Below, piece by piece: positions 19,590 through 27,747 of a stretch of DNA of 35,369 nt. The stretch is taken from positions 1 through 35,369 of the IMG/VR virus record IMGVR_UViG_3300042362_000221; one strand, 5' to 3'. The position numbers and the translations under genes were made by a program. This stretch comes from a virus. Positions within the stretch are counted from its first letter, which is position 1; each line of letters starts with the position of its first letter. Under the pieces are notes generated by a model. That model was not told the DNA's origin and made no database searches. It worked only from the letters and a program-made list of their open reading frames with translations.

Positions 19590-19937
19590 TTAGAAGCCGT
19601 GGTTGGAAGCGCCGATGGTGACTTGCTGGAAATCGTTCGGGGCGCGGTTGATGGCGACTGAATCCACGAAAAACGTGCCCGTGACACCGCCCAGGCCGCT
19701 GGTTGCGTTAGCCAAGGTGATGCTGGCTCCGATGGTTGGGGTCGTGCTCTTGAGAAAGCCGCTCATCGAGGCAACGCTCTTTTTGCCGTGGTAGGCAACG
19801 GCCACATGGTCGCCGTCCTCGTCGACCACGATGGTCTTGTCGGAGTCCGAGGTCTGCGAGAAAGAAGTGAAAACGGCGACGGTTTCAGCCGAGCCGCCAA
19901 AAGTGATAGAAGTGAGTCCGACAATCGTTGCTGCCAT
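19590..19937 (-). CDS. Major tail (tube) protein candidate
   Basis: A 115-residue beta-rich protein starting MAATIVGLTSITFGGSAET, with KTIVVDEDGDHVAVAYHG and VTGTFFVDSVAINRAPNDF. It is short for a tail tube protein, but its position (after head-tail completion genes, before the chaperones and tape measure), its strand pattern and a C-terminal part rich in Gly and Asn fit a tube subunit. Assignment is by position and fold pattern only. Confidence 0.5.
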   Translation of the reverse strand: MAATIVGLTSITFGGSAETVAVFTSFSQTSDSDKTIVVDEDGDHVAVAYHGKKSVASMSGFLKSTTPTIGASITLANATSGLGGVTGTFFVDSVAINRAPNDFQQVTIGASNHGF

Positions 19938-19964
19938 AATATCTAGGCAGCTTTGTCAACCAGC

Positions 19965-20180
19965 TCAGACCCGATAGATGCCCACCCGCTGCCCCGCCTT
20001 TTGCTCGTAGCCTTCGTAGGCCGTGTCCTTGATGGACTCGGCAACGTCCTTGTCGGCCAAGCAATCCGGCCAGTTAGCCAGGCGAATCTTGCCGCTGGAA
20101 ACTTTAGGCTGCTTGGAAGGCTTCGTTGACCCAGATACGGACGGGGATGGTTCGGCTGAAGGTTCTTTCGTTTTGCTCAT
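19965..20180 (-). CDS. Small lysine-rich protein overlapping its neighbour, unknown
   Basis: A 71-residue frame from ATG 20180: a Ser/Pro/Lys-rich disordered head (SKTKEPSAEPSPSVSG) then GKIRLANWPDCLADKDVAESI and a short basic end. The head part overlaps the preceding gene by 77 bases, unusual for this compact genome, so the start is uncertain. The compact second half lies outside the overlap and looks like real coding sequence. Confidence 0.5.
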   Translation of the reverse strand: MSKTKEPSAEPSPSVSGSTKPSKQPKVSSGKIRLANWPDCLADKDVAESIKDTAYEGYEQKAGQRVGIYRV

Positions 20181-20589
20181 ATTGAATCGGTTCAAATTCC
20201 AAGCCCCAGACGTAGGTGATGTCCGTTGCGTTGAGGCTGGTCTTGAAAGCGTCGGCGTCCACGGTGTCCATCAGCGCCTTCCAAAGCGTCTTGTAACCCG
20301 CAGCCCCGGTATCGTCATCGTCCGCATCGGGCAGCCGGCGCAGGTCTTTCTCACTCTGCGGCGTCTCGTCGGCGCTGCCCGTGAGCGTGATAGAAAGCCG
20401 CGCGTTCCATGTCTGCATCCCAAGCACAAGCTCATCAAGTTTCTCCGCGCGGACGTAGATGCACGGCAAAGTGTCCTCGTCGGACACATCAGCAGAGACA
20501 ACGCGGCAGGCGTTAAGGCCCGCTACGCCATCAAGCACAGTGACAGCCGCCAGTTCTAGTGATTCTTCCAATGAATAAAGTGCTGGCAT
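20104..20589 (-). CDS. Head-tail completion / tail terminator-like protein
   Basis: A 161-residue protein: SLEESLELAAVTVLDGVAGL, then TLPCIYVRAEKLDELV, a beta strand pair (ARLSITLTGSADE) and YVWGLEFEPIQYEQN with a C-terminal strand (FSRTIPVRIWVNEAFQ). Fold pattern (helix, then mixed sheet) and position between connector and tail tube suggest a tail terminator. No specific motif. Confidence 0.55.
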   Translation of the reverse strand: MPALYSLEESLELAAVTVLDGVAGLNACRVVSADVSDEDTLPCIYVRAEKLDELVLGMQTWNARLSITLTGSADETPQSEKDLRRLPDADDDDTGAAGYKTLWKALMDTVDADAFKTSLNATDITYVWGLEFEPIQYEQNERTFSRTIPVRIWVNEAFQAA

Positions 20590-20593
20590 GGAA

Positions 20594-20899
20594 TTACTTG
20601 CTGTCTGGAGATTGCAGGGTGAGGTCGATGCTGGCCTCGTCGGTGTCGATGCCGACGATGCGATAGCGCCGCCCGGCGTATTTCACGATGCCGCCCATGC
20701 GGAAAGTCGGCGCATTGGCTTTGAGCACCGTGGCAGTCAGGCCGCGCTGCGCCTCAAAGCCGCCTTCGCCGAGCGCGTTGCCATAGGTTTCCTCGCCGAC
20801 CACGGCATCGTAACAGCGTTCCAGATACTCGATCTGGTCGCGGATCGTGCCGACCGCTTCCGTGCAGCCGGCGGTATATGCCTGGGCAAACTGACTCAT
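20594..20899 (-). CDS. Head-tail connector (stopper)-like protein
   Basis: A 101-residue protein starting MSQFAQAYTAGCTEAVGTIR. The C-terminal half is beta-rich (PTFRMGGIVKYAGRRYRIVG, SIDLTLQS), typical of small head-tail joining proteins (gpFII/gp16-like) that have a ...Y..R.Y.I... element. It follows the glycosyltransferase genes and begins the head completion group. Position-based. Confidence 0.55.
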   Translation of the reverse strand: MSQFAQAYTAGCTEAVGTIRDQIEYLERCYDAVVGEETYGNALGEGGFEAQRGLTATVLKANAPTFRMGGIVKYAGRRYRIVGIDTDEASIDLTLQSPDSK

Positions 20900-20903
20900 T
20901 GGC

Positions 20904-21830
20904 TTACAGCGCCTTGTCAGCGGCGGCGAAGATCGAGCGCCACACTTCCATCGGGTTCATTCTGGCGCGGCAGAAGTCGCGGCCACGGCTGGCGGTATCT
21001 TGCCAATCAGGGAAGCGCAGATCGTCAACCCAGGCGCAGAGATCGTCGCCCGTAATGCCTTCGGGCAAGGCGAGCCGGTGGTGGCGGTCCTTGAACCACT
21101 CGCAGCCCTCGTCTAGCGGCTGCACCTCGGCAACCAAAGCTCCTGCGGCCATCGCCTCGTAGACGCGGATGCTGTGCCCCTTGCCGTTGGCGGGTGGGCA
21201 AAAGACTCCCGCGTAGGAGGCATAGGCTTGCGCGACTAAATGGGCCGTCTGGTCGTGGCGCGGAATGTTCAAAACATCCACCAGTCCGCGAGACTGCAAC
21301 GCGCCGAGGAGGCGGCGGCGCTCGCCGTAGATGCCGGGGTGGTAATCGGCGGTGTGGCCGACAAAACAAAACCTCTGGATGCGCTCTGCCAGCGCAGGGC
21401 CGGGCTGGAATAGATCCGTGGAAACCCACAGCGGCAGTGTCTCTGCCTTGCGGCCCATCTGGCGCATGATCTCGGTGTCGCTTGATGTCGCGCAAATATA
21501 GAAATCGGCCCACGACTGCATCTGCTCGAAGTCGCGGTAGCCAGGGAAGGCGTTGCCGAAAGTATACTCGCCAACGTAGCTAATGATGGGCTTGCCTATG
21601 GTGGTCAAATGGTCGTGGTGCGCGACCATAAACTGCCAGTATTGGTATGGCGAAAATAGGAGGATCGCATCCGCTGGCGAGTTCCGCAGAAGGCGCAGCA
21701 CTTGGTCGGCGTCCTGCGGCATCGGGATGACGTTGACCGCCATGCCTGCGGCTTGCAGTTGCTTGAAAGCCGCCGAGCAAAAGCTGGCTGGCTCGGCGTG
21801 GAAATAAAGAACGTCAGCGTTTTTTATCAT
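20904..21830 (-). CDS. Glycosyltransferase (GT-B type, CgeB-like)
   Basis: A 308-residue protein from ATG 21830 (ATGA-coupled to the upstream glycosyltransferase). Two Rossmann-like halves are visible: FKQLQAAGMAVNVIPMPQD and LLFSPYQYW in the N-terminal half; RIQRFCFVGHTADYHPGIYG, then ANGKGHSIRVYEAMAAGALV in the C-terminal half, the latter being the conserved nucleotide-sugar-binding region (R-x-x-E-x-x-A-x-G) of group 1 transferases. It should move a sugar from a nucleotide donor to an unknown acceptor. It lies inside the virion gene cluster and may glycosylate a capsid or tail protein, or a host surface molecule. Confidence 0.8.
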   Translation of the reverse strand: MIKNADVLYFHAEPASFCSAAFKQLQAAGMAVNVIPMPQDADQVLRLLRNSPADAILLFSPYQYWQFMVAHHDHLTTIGKPIISYVGEYTFGNAFPGYRDFEQMQSWADFYICATSSDTEIMRQMGRKAETLPLWVSTDLFQPGPALAERIQRFCFVGHTADYHPGIYGERRRLLGALQSRGLVDVLNIPRHDQTAHLVAQAYASYAGVFCPPANGKGHSIRVYEAMAAGALVAEVQPLDEGCEWFKDRHHRLALPEGITGDDLCAWVDDLRFPDWQDTASRGRDFCRARMNPMEVWRSIFAAADKAL

Positions 21831-23629
21831 TTGGCATCGGCGCACTTGGCAAACAGCGCCTCGGTTTCAGTAACGAAATTCGGGTTGGCCGTCAGGTAGT
21901 CAGGGTTGCGCTTGCAGAAGAGGTCAAACCCTTGGCGGTAGTTCTCCACGGAATTGCTGCGGGCCGTGGTTTCGTGGTTCTGCCCGCCCGCTGTTGGGTG
22001 CAGATGGCGGATAACAATGTCGGTTGGCACAACCCATTTGTTTTTGATGGCACGCCAGGTCAATTCTGTGTCGCAGAACATAGATCGGTAGCCGTCAAAA
22101 TATATGCCGCCTCCGTAGCCTAGGCGCTCTACGGCCTTTCGCGTGAGGCACGGAGTGCAGATAAGTTCGTCCTCGCGCACGCCGTCGCCAATGGCAACCA
22201 TCGCCGGGCGGTCCACCTTGCCCTCAAGGGCTTGCACAATGCGCTCGTCCCAATGCAAGGGCGGTGCGCCCAGATCGTCTTGCGCGTAGATTAGAATGTC
22301 GCCACAAGCGGCGCGGGCTGCGGCGTTGGTCGCGGAAACGCAGTTTGTTTGCGCAAGGTTGCCCGCTGGCGATGTGGCGTGGCGGAAGCGGCCCAAGAGG
22401 CCCAGATCCTCGCTGTCGGCCTCCATGCCGAATATGTGCTCGATGCGTTCGGGATTTTTGGCGTTGTCCAAAAACAGCTTGCGGATGCGGGCCGCTTGTT
22501 CGGGGCGTCCGCGCGTCGGGTGAATGATGGAGATAGTCGGCTCCTTCTGGGACTTTAGCCGAGCGCGCTCGATGTTGTCGGCTTTGTCTATGTCGCCGGC
22601 CATGCGGAGCCATTGCGTCCACAGGGTTTCTCCTGCCCATCCGTAGAGGCCGTCGCGGTGGGTCCACGGTTTATCTACCGGGCGCGGCAGGGCCATCATG
22701 GCGCGGATATAGGCTTCGGCGGTCACGAGGTCGCCGAGGTCGAGGTGCATAGCGCCGAGCAGGGCCAGGGCTTCGCGCCGGTTCGGCTGGGTGCGGTAGG
22801 CCGAATGGAGGGCCGTCATCATCGCTTTATATTCGGGCGAGCTTGTTTCCAGTATTTCGGGGCGGGCCAACTCGCAGATGTTGAGGCAGAGTTCGTAGCG
22901 TTCGGTGGCTTTGAGATCGGGATGCGCCAGCGCCTTCTTGGCTAACTCCATCGCTTCTGGCTTGCGGCCCTGCCCCATGTATTCGCCATGCAGATGGTAA
23001 ATCTCGGAGACGGTGCGCTCGGCTTCGGGGATGCTTTCGAGGATGGTCAGATTGCGGTTGCTGCCCTGCTTGGGCTCATCGTCGGGCAAATGGATCACGG
23101 TCGGCTCGTCGCACTTGGCAATGCGGGCATCGGCACCAAGCTGGAAATTCTCGTGGATGCGGTTCACCCACTTGCCTTTGTCGCGGCGGACGAGGCGCTC
23201 GCGGATATTGTGGGCGATGCCGCGCCCGGCGACATTGTGGAACAGGGCGAAGGCGTCGAAGTTCTCGCCGTGCTTTTCAAGGAGTTCGTGCAGGGCGGGT
23301 GCGAAGTTTGGCCCTGGCGTATCGTCCGCGTCCACCCACAGCGCCCAAGGTTTGCTGGCAAGGTCGAAGGACTTCTGGCGGGCGGCTCCGAAGTCGTCGA
23401 CGTGAGGCCATTCGTTGCCCGGGGCGTTGGCATAGACCTCATACTTAGCCCCGTGCTTCTGGCACACTTCGGCAATCTTGATGCTCTTGGCTTCGGCCCC
23501 GGTGGCGTGGACTACCACCATCTCGCTGACGGCGGGGGCAAATTGAGTCAAGCAACGGTCAAGCCGTTTGGGTTCGTTGCCGACAATGACGCAAAGCGCG
23601 ATTTGCTCGCGCGGGCTTTGTTTCTCCAT
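21827..23629 (-). CDS. Bifunctional glycosyltransferase: GT2 - TPR - GT2-like
   Basis: A 600-residue protein from ATG 23629. N-terminal part: IALCVIVGNEPKRLDRCL and LWVDADDTPGP (Asp-rich donor-binding motif), then VRRDKGKWVNRIHENFQ, a GT2 family layout as in SunS-like enzymes. Residues ~185-340 hold helical repeats of TPR type (AMELAKKALAHPDL, REALALLGAMHLDLGDL). The C-terminal part restarts with ISIIHPTRGRPEQAARIRKL and DILIYAQDDLGAP, a second GT-A-like domain. Two catalytic-type domains joined by TPRs suggest successive sugar additions to a protein. The TTTCTG-bearing hairpin 30 bases before its start separates it from the capsid gene. Confidence 0.82.
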   Translation of the reverse strand: MEKQSPREQIALCVIVGNEPKRLDRCLTQFAPAVSEMVVVHATGAEAKSIKIAEVCQKHGAKYEVYANAPGNEWPHVDDFGAARQKSFDLASKPWALWVDADDTPGPNFAPALHELLEKHGENFDAFALFHNVAGRGIAHNIRERLVRRDKGKWVNRIHENFQLGADARIAKCDEPTVIHLPDDEPKQGSNRNLTILESIPEAERTVSEIYHLHGEYMGQGRKPEAMELAKKALAHPDLKATERYELCLNICELARPEILETSSPEYKAMMTALHSAYRTQPNRREALALLGAMHLDLGDLVTAEAYIRAMMALPRPVDKPWTHRDGLYGWAGETLWTQWLRMAGDIDKADNIERARLKSQKEPTISIIHPTRGRPEQAARIRKLFLDNAKNPERIEHIFGMEADSEDLGLLGRFRHATSPAGNLAQTNCVSATNAAARAACGDILIYAQDDLGAPPLHWDERIVQALEGKVDRPAMVAIGDGVREDELICTPCLTRKAVERLGYGGGIYFDGYRSMFCDTELTWRAIKNKWVVPTDIVIRHLHPTAGGQNHETTARSNSVENYRQGFDLFCKRNPDYLTANPNFVTETEALFAKCADAK

Positions 23630-23655
23630 CTCGGCGGGAGATGGTTTGTCAACAA

Positions 23656-23682
23656 ACAGAAACCCCCGGCGTTGGCCGGGGG
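23656..23682 (-). terminator. Intrinsic terminator/attenuator after the capsid gene
   Basis: GCCGGGGG / CCCCCGGC arms (23675-23682, 23663-23670) form a perfect 8-bp GC stem around GTTG; on the minus strand TTTCTGTTTG follows. It lies 30 bases after the capsid stop. It would lower expression of the glycosyltransferases and later genes relative to capsid, a common arrangement after major capsid genes. Confidence 0.8.
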
Positions 23683-23711
23683 CTCCGTGTTGCGTATGAG
23701 ATGGAGACGAA

Positions 23712-24608
23712 CTACGCTCCGAGAGCCAATTTCGCGGCACCCGTGATCGCGCGGCTGCATCCGAAGACGCATTCGAACGAAACGTAGTGCTTGCCACTGG
23801 ACGGATTGTAGTGGCGGCGATAGCCGAGCGTCAGGCCGCTCTGCGGATCGTTGACCACGGTCGCGGCGAGATACTCGCTGGGAGCCTGCGGTTCAAGGGC
23901 GCGGACGGCGATGGCAGCGGCGTTCGGGTGAACGGCCATGGCAGCCAAGCTGATGCTGTTGGTCGGCAAGATGAGCGACTCGTAGGCGTTCATGCCCAAA
24001 ATGCGGGGCACGCGGCCTTCCGAGATCACGTCACGGGAACCGAAGGCGCTGGCATCCAACAGACCGCTCTGGGACAGGAGGCTGTCGTAGAGGGTGGTGT
24101 TGAGGATGAGGGCGCGGTCGGTCAACGGGGCTTTCTCGTCGCTCAACGCTTTGCGGAGGGCGCGGGCGTTGGTGATCGTGAAGGCCGAGAGGTTGGTGAG
24201 CGTGGCGCTGAACTGCGCGGCGCTGCCAGCCGTGGTGACGAAGAGGTTGTAGAAGGAAGTCAGCACCGACTGCGCGAGGGCTTTGCCCTGCTGGGTGGCG
24301 AACTTCGTGATCTCCGCAGCCGAGGATTTGGAATACTCGGTGTCGGACAGCGAAACGGTGACGATGCGGTGGGTGTCCACGTTGATCGTGACCTTGTTCA
24401 TCGTGCCGCCGTCTGCCTCGTAAGAGTCAGCGAAGGTGGTCGCGGTGAGGTTTGCGATGAGCGGAACCTCGACGGACGCGCCACGACGCACAACTTCGTT
24501 GGAATACGAGGTGGTGAAAATCGAGAGCGGCTCGAGGTCAGCGGTGAAAGACTCAAGCGCGGCTTGCGCGATGAGCTTGTCGTTTAGGGCTGAGTTGATG
24601 GTTGCCAT
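23712..24608 (-). CDS. Major capsid protein (HK97-type)
   Basis: A 298-residue protein starting MATINSALNDKLIAQAALES. It shows an early extended region (VEVPLIANLTATTFADSYE), a repeated strand-and-helix pattern (THRIVTVSLSDTEYSK, KFATQQGKALAQSVLTSFY), and an end with GLTLGYRRHYNPSSGKHYVSFECVFG. Its place right after the protease-scaffold gene and before head completion genes, and a following terminator, are those of an HK97-fold capsid gene. Direct sequence similarity was not tested. Confidence 0.82.
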   Translation of the reverse strand: MATINSALNDKLIAQAALESFTADLEPLSIFTTSYSNEVVRRGASVEVPLIANLTATTFADSYEADGGTMNKVTINVDTHRIVTVSLSDTEYSKSSAAEITKFATQQGKALAQSVLTSFYNLFVTTAGSAAQFSATLTNLSAFTITNARALRKALSDEKAPLTDRALILNTTLYDSLLSQSGLLDASAFGSRDVISEGRVPRILGMNAYESLILPTNSISLAAMAVHPNAAAIAVRALEPQAPSEYLAATVVNDPQSGLTLGYRRHYNPSSGKHYVSFECVFGCSRAITGAAKLALGA

Positions 24609-24612
24609 AAGA

Positions 24613-25704
24613 TTAGTAGACGGAGGCCATGATCTCCCGCTTGTTGTTGCGGTAGTATTCGACGGCTTCGGCGCCAGAAAGATTGTTGAAGATTTGGGCG
24701 GGGGTCAGTTCGGGCTCGGCCTGCATGACAGCCACGGGCTCAAGACCAACAGAAGCGACGATTGCCGCAGCCTGTTCGCCAGCACTTTTGGAGGCCGCGA
24801 GCAGCGCGGTGATCTCCTCGTCCTTGCTGGCCGACTCGGCGGTCAGGCGCTCGACTTCGGCTTTGAGGGTTTCAAGTTCCTTGGCGATGTCCTCGCTGGC
24901 TTGCGCCTGCGCGGCTTCGGCGGAGTTCTTCGCGTCAAGATCGGCTTGCAGGGCGTCAACTTTCGCTTGGAGGTCGGCGGTCATGTTAACTTCCGTGGAG
25001 ATGTCAACGGCTTCCTCGGCGACGGGGGCGTCGGTCACGCTGACAACCGGCTCCGCGACTTCGGGAGCGGCTTCTTCAGCTTTGATGTTTTTCGCGGATT
25101 TGCGGGCCATAGAGTTGGAAAAGGTGTCAAAGCGCGCGCGGGCGGCTTCGGGGGTGATGGAGGCGGCGGCTTCAATGCCGTCTTCGATGGCGTCGGCAAA
25201 ACCGAGGGCCACGGCTTCGGTGGCATCAAGCCACGTTTCGTCATCCATCATTTGCGCGACTTGCTCGGCTTCCATCCCGGTCTTGCGGACGTAAGCGTTG
25301 ACCAGGGTGGCCTTGAGCTTGTCGAGGATGTCGGCTTCTTTGCGGAGTTCGTCGGCATCGCCCATCGTCATGCCCCACGGGTTGTGGATCATCACGAGCG
25401 CGTTGTCGGCGATGAGGGTCTCGTCGCCAGCCATAGCGATGACCGAGGCCATCGAGGCCGCAAGTGCATCAATGTGAACGACTAAGCCGCCTTTGTGCCG
25501 ACGAAGTGCGTTGTAGATTGCGGCTCCTTCAACAACGGAACCGCCGACAGAATTGATGCGGAGGTGAACACGCTGGCCGGAAAGTTTTTTGAGTTCGGCA
25601 AGAAAGGATTTTGCGGTGACGCCACCAAAACCGATCTCATCATAAATGGACACTTCGGCTTCGCCGTCTGCGGTCTGTTGAATTGCATACCAATGGCGAC
25701 TCAT
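24613..25704 (-). CDS. ClpP-like head maturation protease fused to scaffold
   Basis: A 363-residue protein. Residues 1-200 form a Clp protease/S49-type domain: INSVGGSVVEGAAIYNAL (oxyanion region), IDALAASMASVIAMAG (nucleophile Ser84), LVMIHNPWG (His107) and DDETWLDATEAVALGFADAI (acidic residue and terminal helix). From ~215 on there is a Val/Ala/Glu-rich linker and a long coiled coil (AELETLKAEVERLTAESASK-like), the usual scaffold. Met at ADLQAKVD (TADLQAKVDAL) could be an internal start for a separate scaffold, as in lambda C/Nu3. It would cleave head proteins, including scaffold, during maturation. Confidence 0.88.
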   Translation of the reverse strand: MSRHWYAIQQTADGEAEVSIYDEIGFGGVTAKSFLAELKKLSGQRVHLRINSVGGSVVEGAAIYNALRRHKGGLVVHIDALAASMASVIAMAGDETLIADNALVMIHNPWGMTMGDADELRKEADILDKLKATLVNAYVRKTGMEAEQVAQMMDDETWLDATEAVALGFADAIEDGIEAAASITPEAARARFDTFSNSMARKSAKNIKAEEAAPEVAEPVVSVTDAPVAEEAVDISTEVNMTADLQAKVDALQADLDAKNSAEAAQAQASEDIAKELETLKAEVERLTAESASKDEEITALLAASKSAGEQAAAIVASVGLEPVAVMQAEPELTPAQIFNNLSGAEAVEYYRNNKREIMASVY

Positions 25705-27401
25705 TGCTGGCTGGCGTTTGTCAAAGGAACGCCGTCGCCGTCAGTGGCGGGTTGTTCTTCGGACGCTTGTAGTCCGCTGGAAAGCGTGATCGGGCTTCGC
25801 ACCGGGCTTTCGATCCAAGCCTCTTCAACTTGTGGCGGCACTTGTGGCAGGCGCATCTGCTCACGCACAGCCCTTTCGTCTTCCACGTTTGGCGTGATGA
25901 CGCCAGCGCGCACGGCCACGCCGTAGGTGTCGAGTTGGTCTTTCATCGGATTGGACGCAGGATTCGGGTTGAATGTGGCAATCTGGTCGGGGTGCAACTG
26001 GTATTCGTTGGCAAGGTCAGCAAGGAACTTGGCCTCGACGGCCCGCTGGCGAAGCTGGTCTTTCCACTCAAGGCCGCGCTCGCTGTAATCTTCGGAGTAA
26101 GTGCGGAGGCCGGCGCGGACATCGTTGAGGTTTGCTTGTGCTTCGCGTCCGTAGTCCACAGACGCAGCGGCCGGGCGCTGCCATTCGACGCGCCACCAGT
26201 TTTCGTTCTGCGGGAGGAGGCCGCGCTGCATTCCGAGCGTGATGACGTGCGCCCACACACGGGAGCACAGGCGGTCGATGAGCAGGGCTTGGCGCTGCTC
26301 AAAGGTGCGTTGCGCGCGAACCAACACGGCGCGCAGGGCGGCGCCGCCGGCATCGGCGGGACGCGCGGCAAATTCCCACGGCACGCCGATGTTGAGGCAG
26401 ACTTCGCGGAGGAGAAGGTCGCAGAAGTCGCGGAAGTTTTGCGTCGGGCGGTTCGATGTCCAAGAGATCAAGTCTTCGCCCATGCCGAGGCGCGGGATGG
26501 CGCCGCCTGCGTTGCCGAGGCTTTCGACGGTGACTTCGCTGTTGTCCTGACTGTTGACGCTGTGGGTCGCCTCGCCAAAGAAATCCGCGCCTTGCGGGTT
26601 GGAGGACTTGATGGCGAGGGCGATATAGGAGGAAATTTTGAGCGCCATCTTCTCAAAGCTGATGGCGTCCGACACATCGCGGAGGTGGTTGATGGACGGG
26701 GCCAGCGGCGTGACGTAGCGCAGTTCGTCGCCCTGGCTTGCCTCGCCAACGTGGATGAGTTGCTGCGCCGGGATGTCCTCAAAACGCTGCGCGGGGTCAA
26801 CGCCATCGCCGACCAGATGGCGGTAGAAGATCGGGCGAAGCTGCGGATTGACCACCACGCCGTCGATGATGTTTTGCGCGCCTTCGCGGGCGGTCGGGTT
26901 GCTCGGCTCGTAGATCGAGGAGCGCGCGTCACCGATGCGGTGGGCAAGGATGAGTTGCAACGCGGGATACCCGGTCGATTGCGCTGTGGCGCGGAAGAAC
27001 ACTTCGCCGTCGCGGTCGATAGCGACCGAGGCGATGCGCTGCATCTCGCGCCAAGTGTAGCGGCCTTGGATGTCGGCCACTCGGCTCCACTGTTCAAAGA
27101 AAGTTTCGGCGGCGTTGTCCCATGCCTCATCGCCGCTTCGGGCCTGCGGGCGAATGCCTGTGCCTGTGGCGTATCTGGCCTTCTCGCAAATCAGCCCACG
27201 GACAAAGGGCATATTGTTGTAAACCCAGCGGGAGAGCTTCATCAACCGCTCGCGGTCGGCGCCGGATACGTCGATGTGCGAGTCGGTCGCGGTCGCGTTG
27301 TAAGGGAATCGGCGCTGAATCGAAGGCCGCGCGGCATCGTAGCTTTGCGCCTTCGGGCTGAAGGCTTTGGTCACAAGTTTCCAGCGGTCGGCGAGTTTCA
27401 T
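25701..27401 (-). CDS. Portal protein (lambda gpB family)
   Basis: A 566-residue protein. NNMPFVRGLICEKARYATGTGI, then DRDGEVFFRATAQSTG, PALQLILAHRIGDARSS, GVVVNPQLRPIFYRHLVGDG, and the later block ISSYIALAIKSSNPQGADFF and WEFAARPADAGGAALRAVLV are the pattern of the lambda-type phage portal family. It forms the dodecameric ring at one capsid vertex through which DNA enters. It is followed by the protease-scaffold gene (ATGA overlap). Confidence 0.9.
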   Translation of the reverse strand: MKLADRWKLVTKAFSPKAQSYDAARPSIQRRFPYNATATDSHIDVSGADRERLMKLSRWVYNNMPFVRGLICEKARYATGTGIRPQARSGDEAWDNAAETFFEQWSRVADIQGRYTWREMQRIASVAIDRDGEVFFRATAQSTGYPALQLILAHRIGDARSSIYEPSNPTAREGAQNIIDGVVVNPQLRPIFYRHLVGDGVDPAQRFEDIPAQQLIHVGEASQGDELRYVTPLAPSINHLRDVSDAISFEKMALKISSYIALAIKSSNPQGADFFGEATHSVNSQDNSEVTVESLGNAGGAIPRLGMGEDLISWTSNRPTQNFRDFCDLLLREVCLNIGVPWEFAARPADAGGAALRAVLVRAQRTFEQRQALLIDRLCSRVWAHVITLGMQRGLLPQNENWWRVEWQRPAAASVDYGREAQANLNDVRAGLRTYSEDYSERGLEWKDQLRQRAVEAKFLADLANEYQLHPDQIATFNPNPASNPMKDQLDTYGVAVRAGVITPNVEDERAVREQMRLPQVPPQVEEAWIESPVRSPITLSSGLQASEEQPATDGDGVPLTNASQQ

Positions 27402-27721
27402 CAGTGCAGCGGGTAGTTGAAGGCCATGATGGCGGTCTTGCTGGTCTTGCGTGTCAGCCAGAGTTCCAAGTTGGCGGCGCTAAGATCCTTAATTTCTTTC
27501 CAGCAATAAAACGCCAGATCCGCAACGGTGCCTGCGGTCTGGTCGGGCGGGAGCGAGTAGGAGTAGCTCTTGCCCCCCATGCTGGCGCTGACGAGAACGC
27601 GCCCGCCCTCCTTGGCGACGGTGAAGTTGTTGGAGGCGATAGCCTCAAGCGCCGCGACTGTCTTTGTCGCGTCTTTGTTGTTGGCTACCCAGACTGAGAA
27701 AACAAAGGAGCGCGGAGACAT
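27401..27721 (-). CDS. Small head protein upstream of portal, unknown
   Basis: A 106-residue protein starting MSPRSFVFSVWVANNKDATK. It has strands (KEGGRVLVSASMGGKSYSYS) then a helix (TAGTVADLAFYCWKEIKDL) and ends AIMAFNYPLH. It sits where lambda places its small head-joining protein W, but the length and sequence do not match gpW. Its stop overlaps the portal ATG by one base. Possibly a head or portal accessory; function unknown. Confidence 0.6.
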   Translation of the reverse strand: MSPRSFVFSVWVANNKDATKTVAALEAIASNNFTVAKEGGRVLVSASMGGKSYSYSLPPDQTAGTVADLAFYCWKEIKDLSAANLELWLTRKTSKTAIMAFNYPLH

Positions 27722-27747
27722 TGCTCACGCTCGGACTTGTCAAAGAC

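Noticed and set aside
25830-27416. Plus-strand frame of 528 codons opposite the portal gene
   Set aside because: Antisense shadow caused by GC-rich third positions; no domain and the portal frame has clear family motifs.
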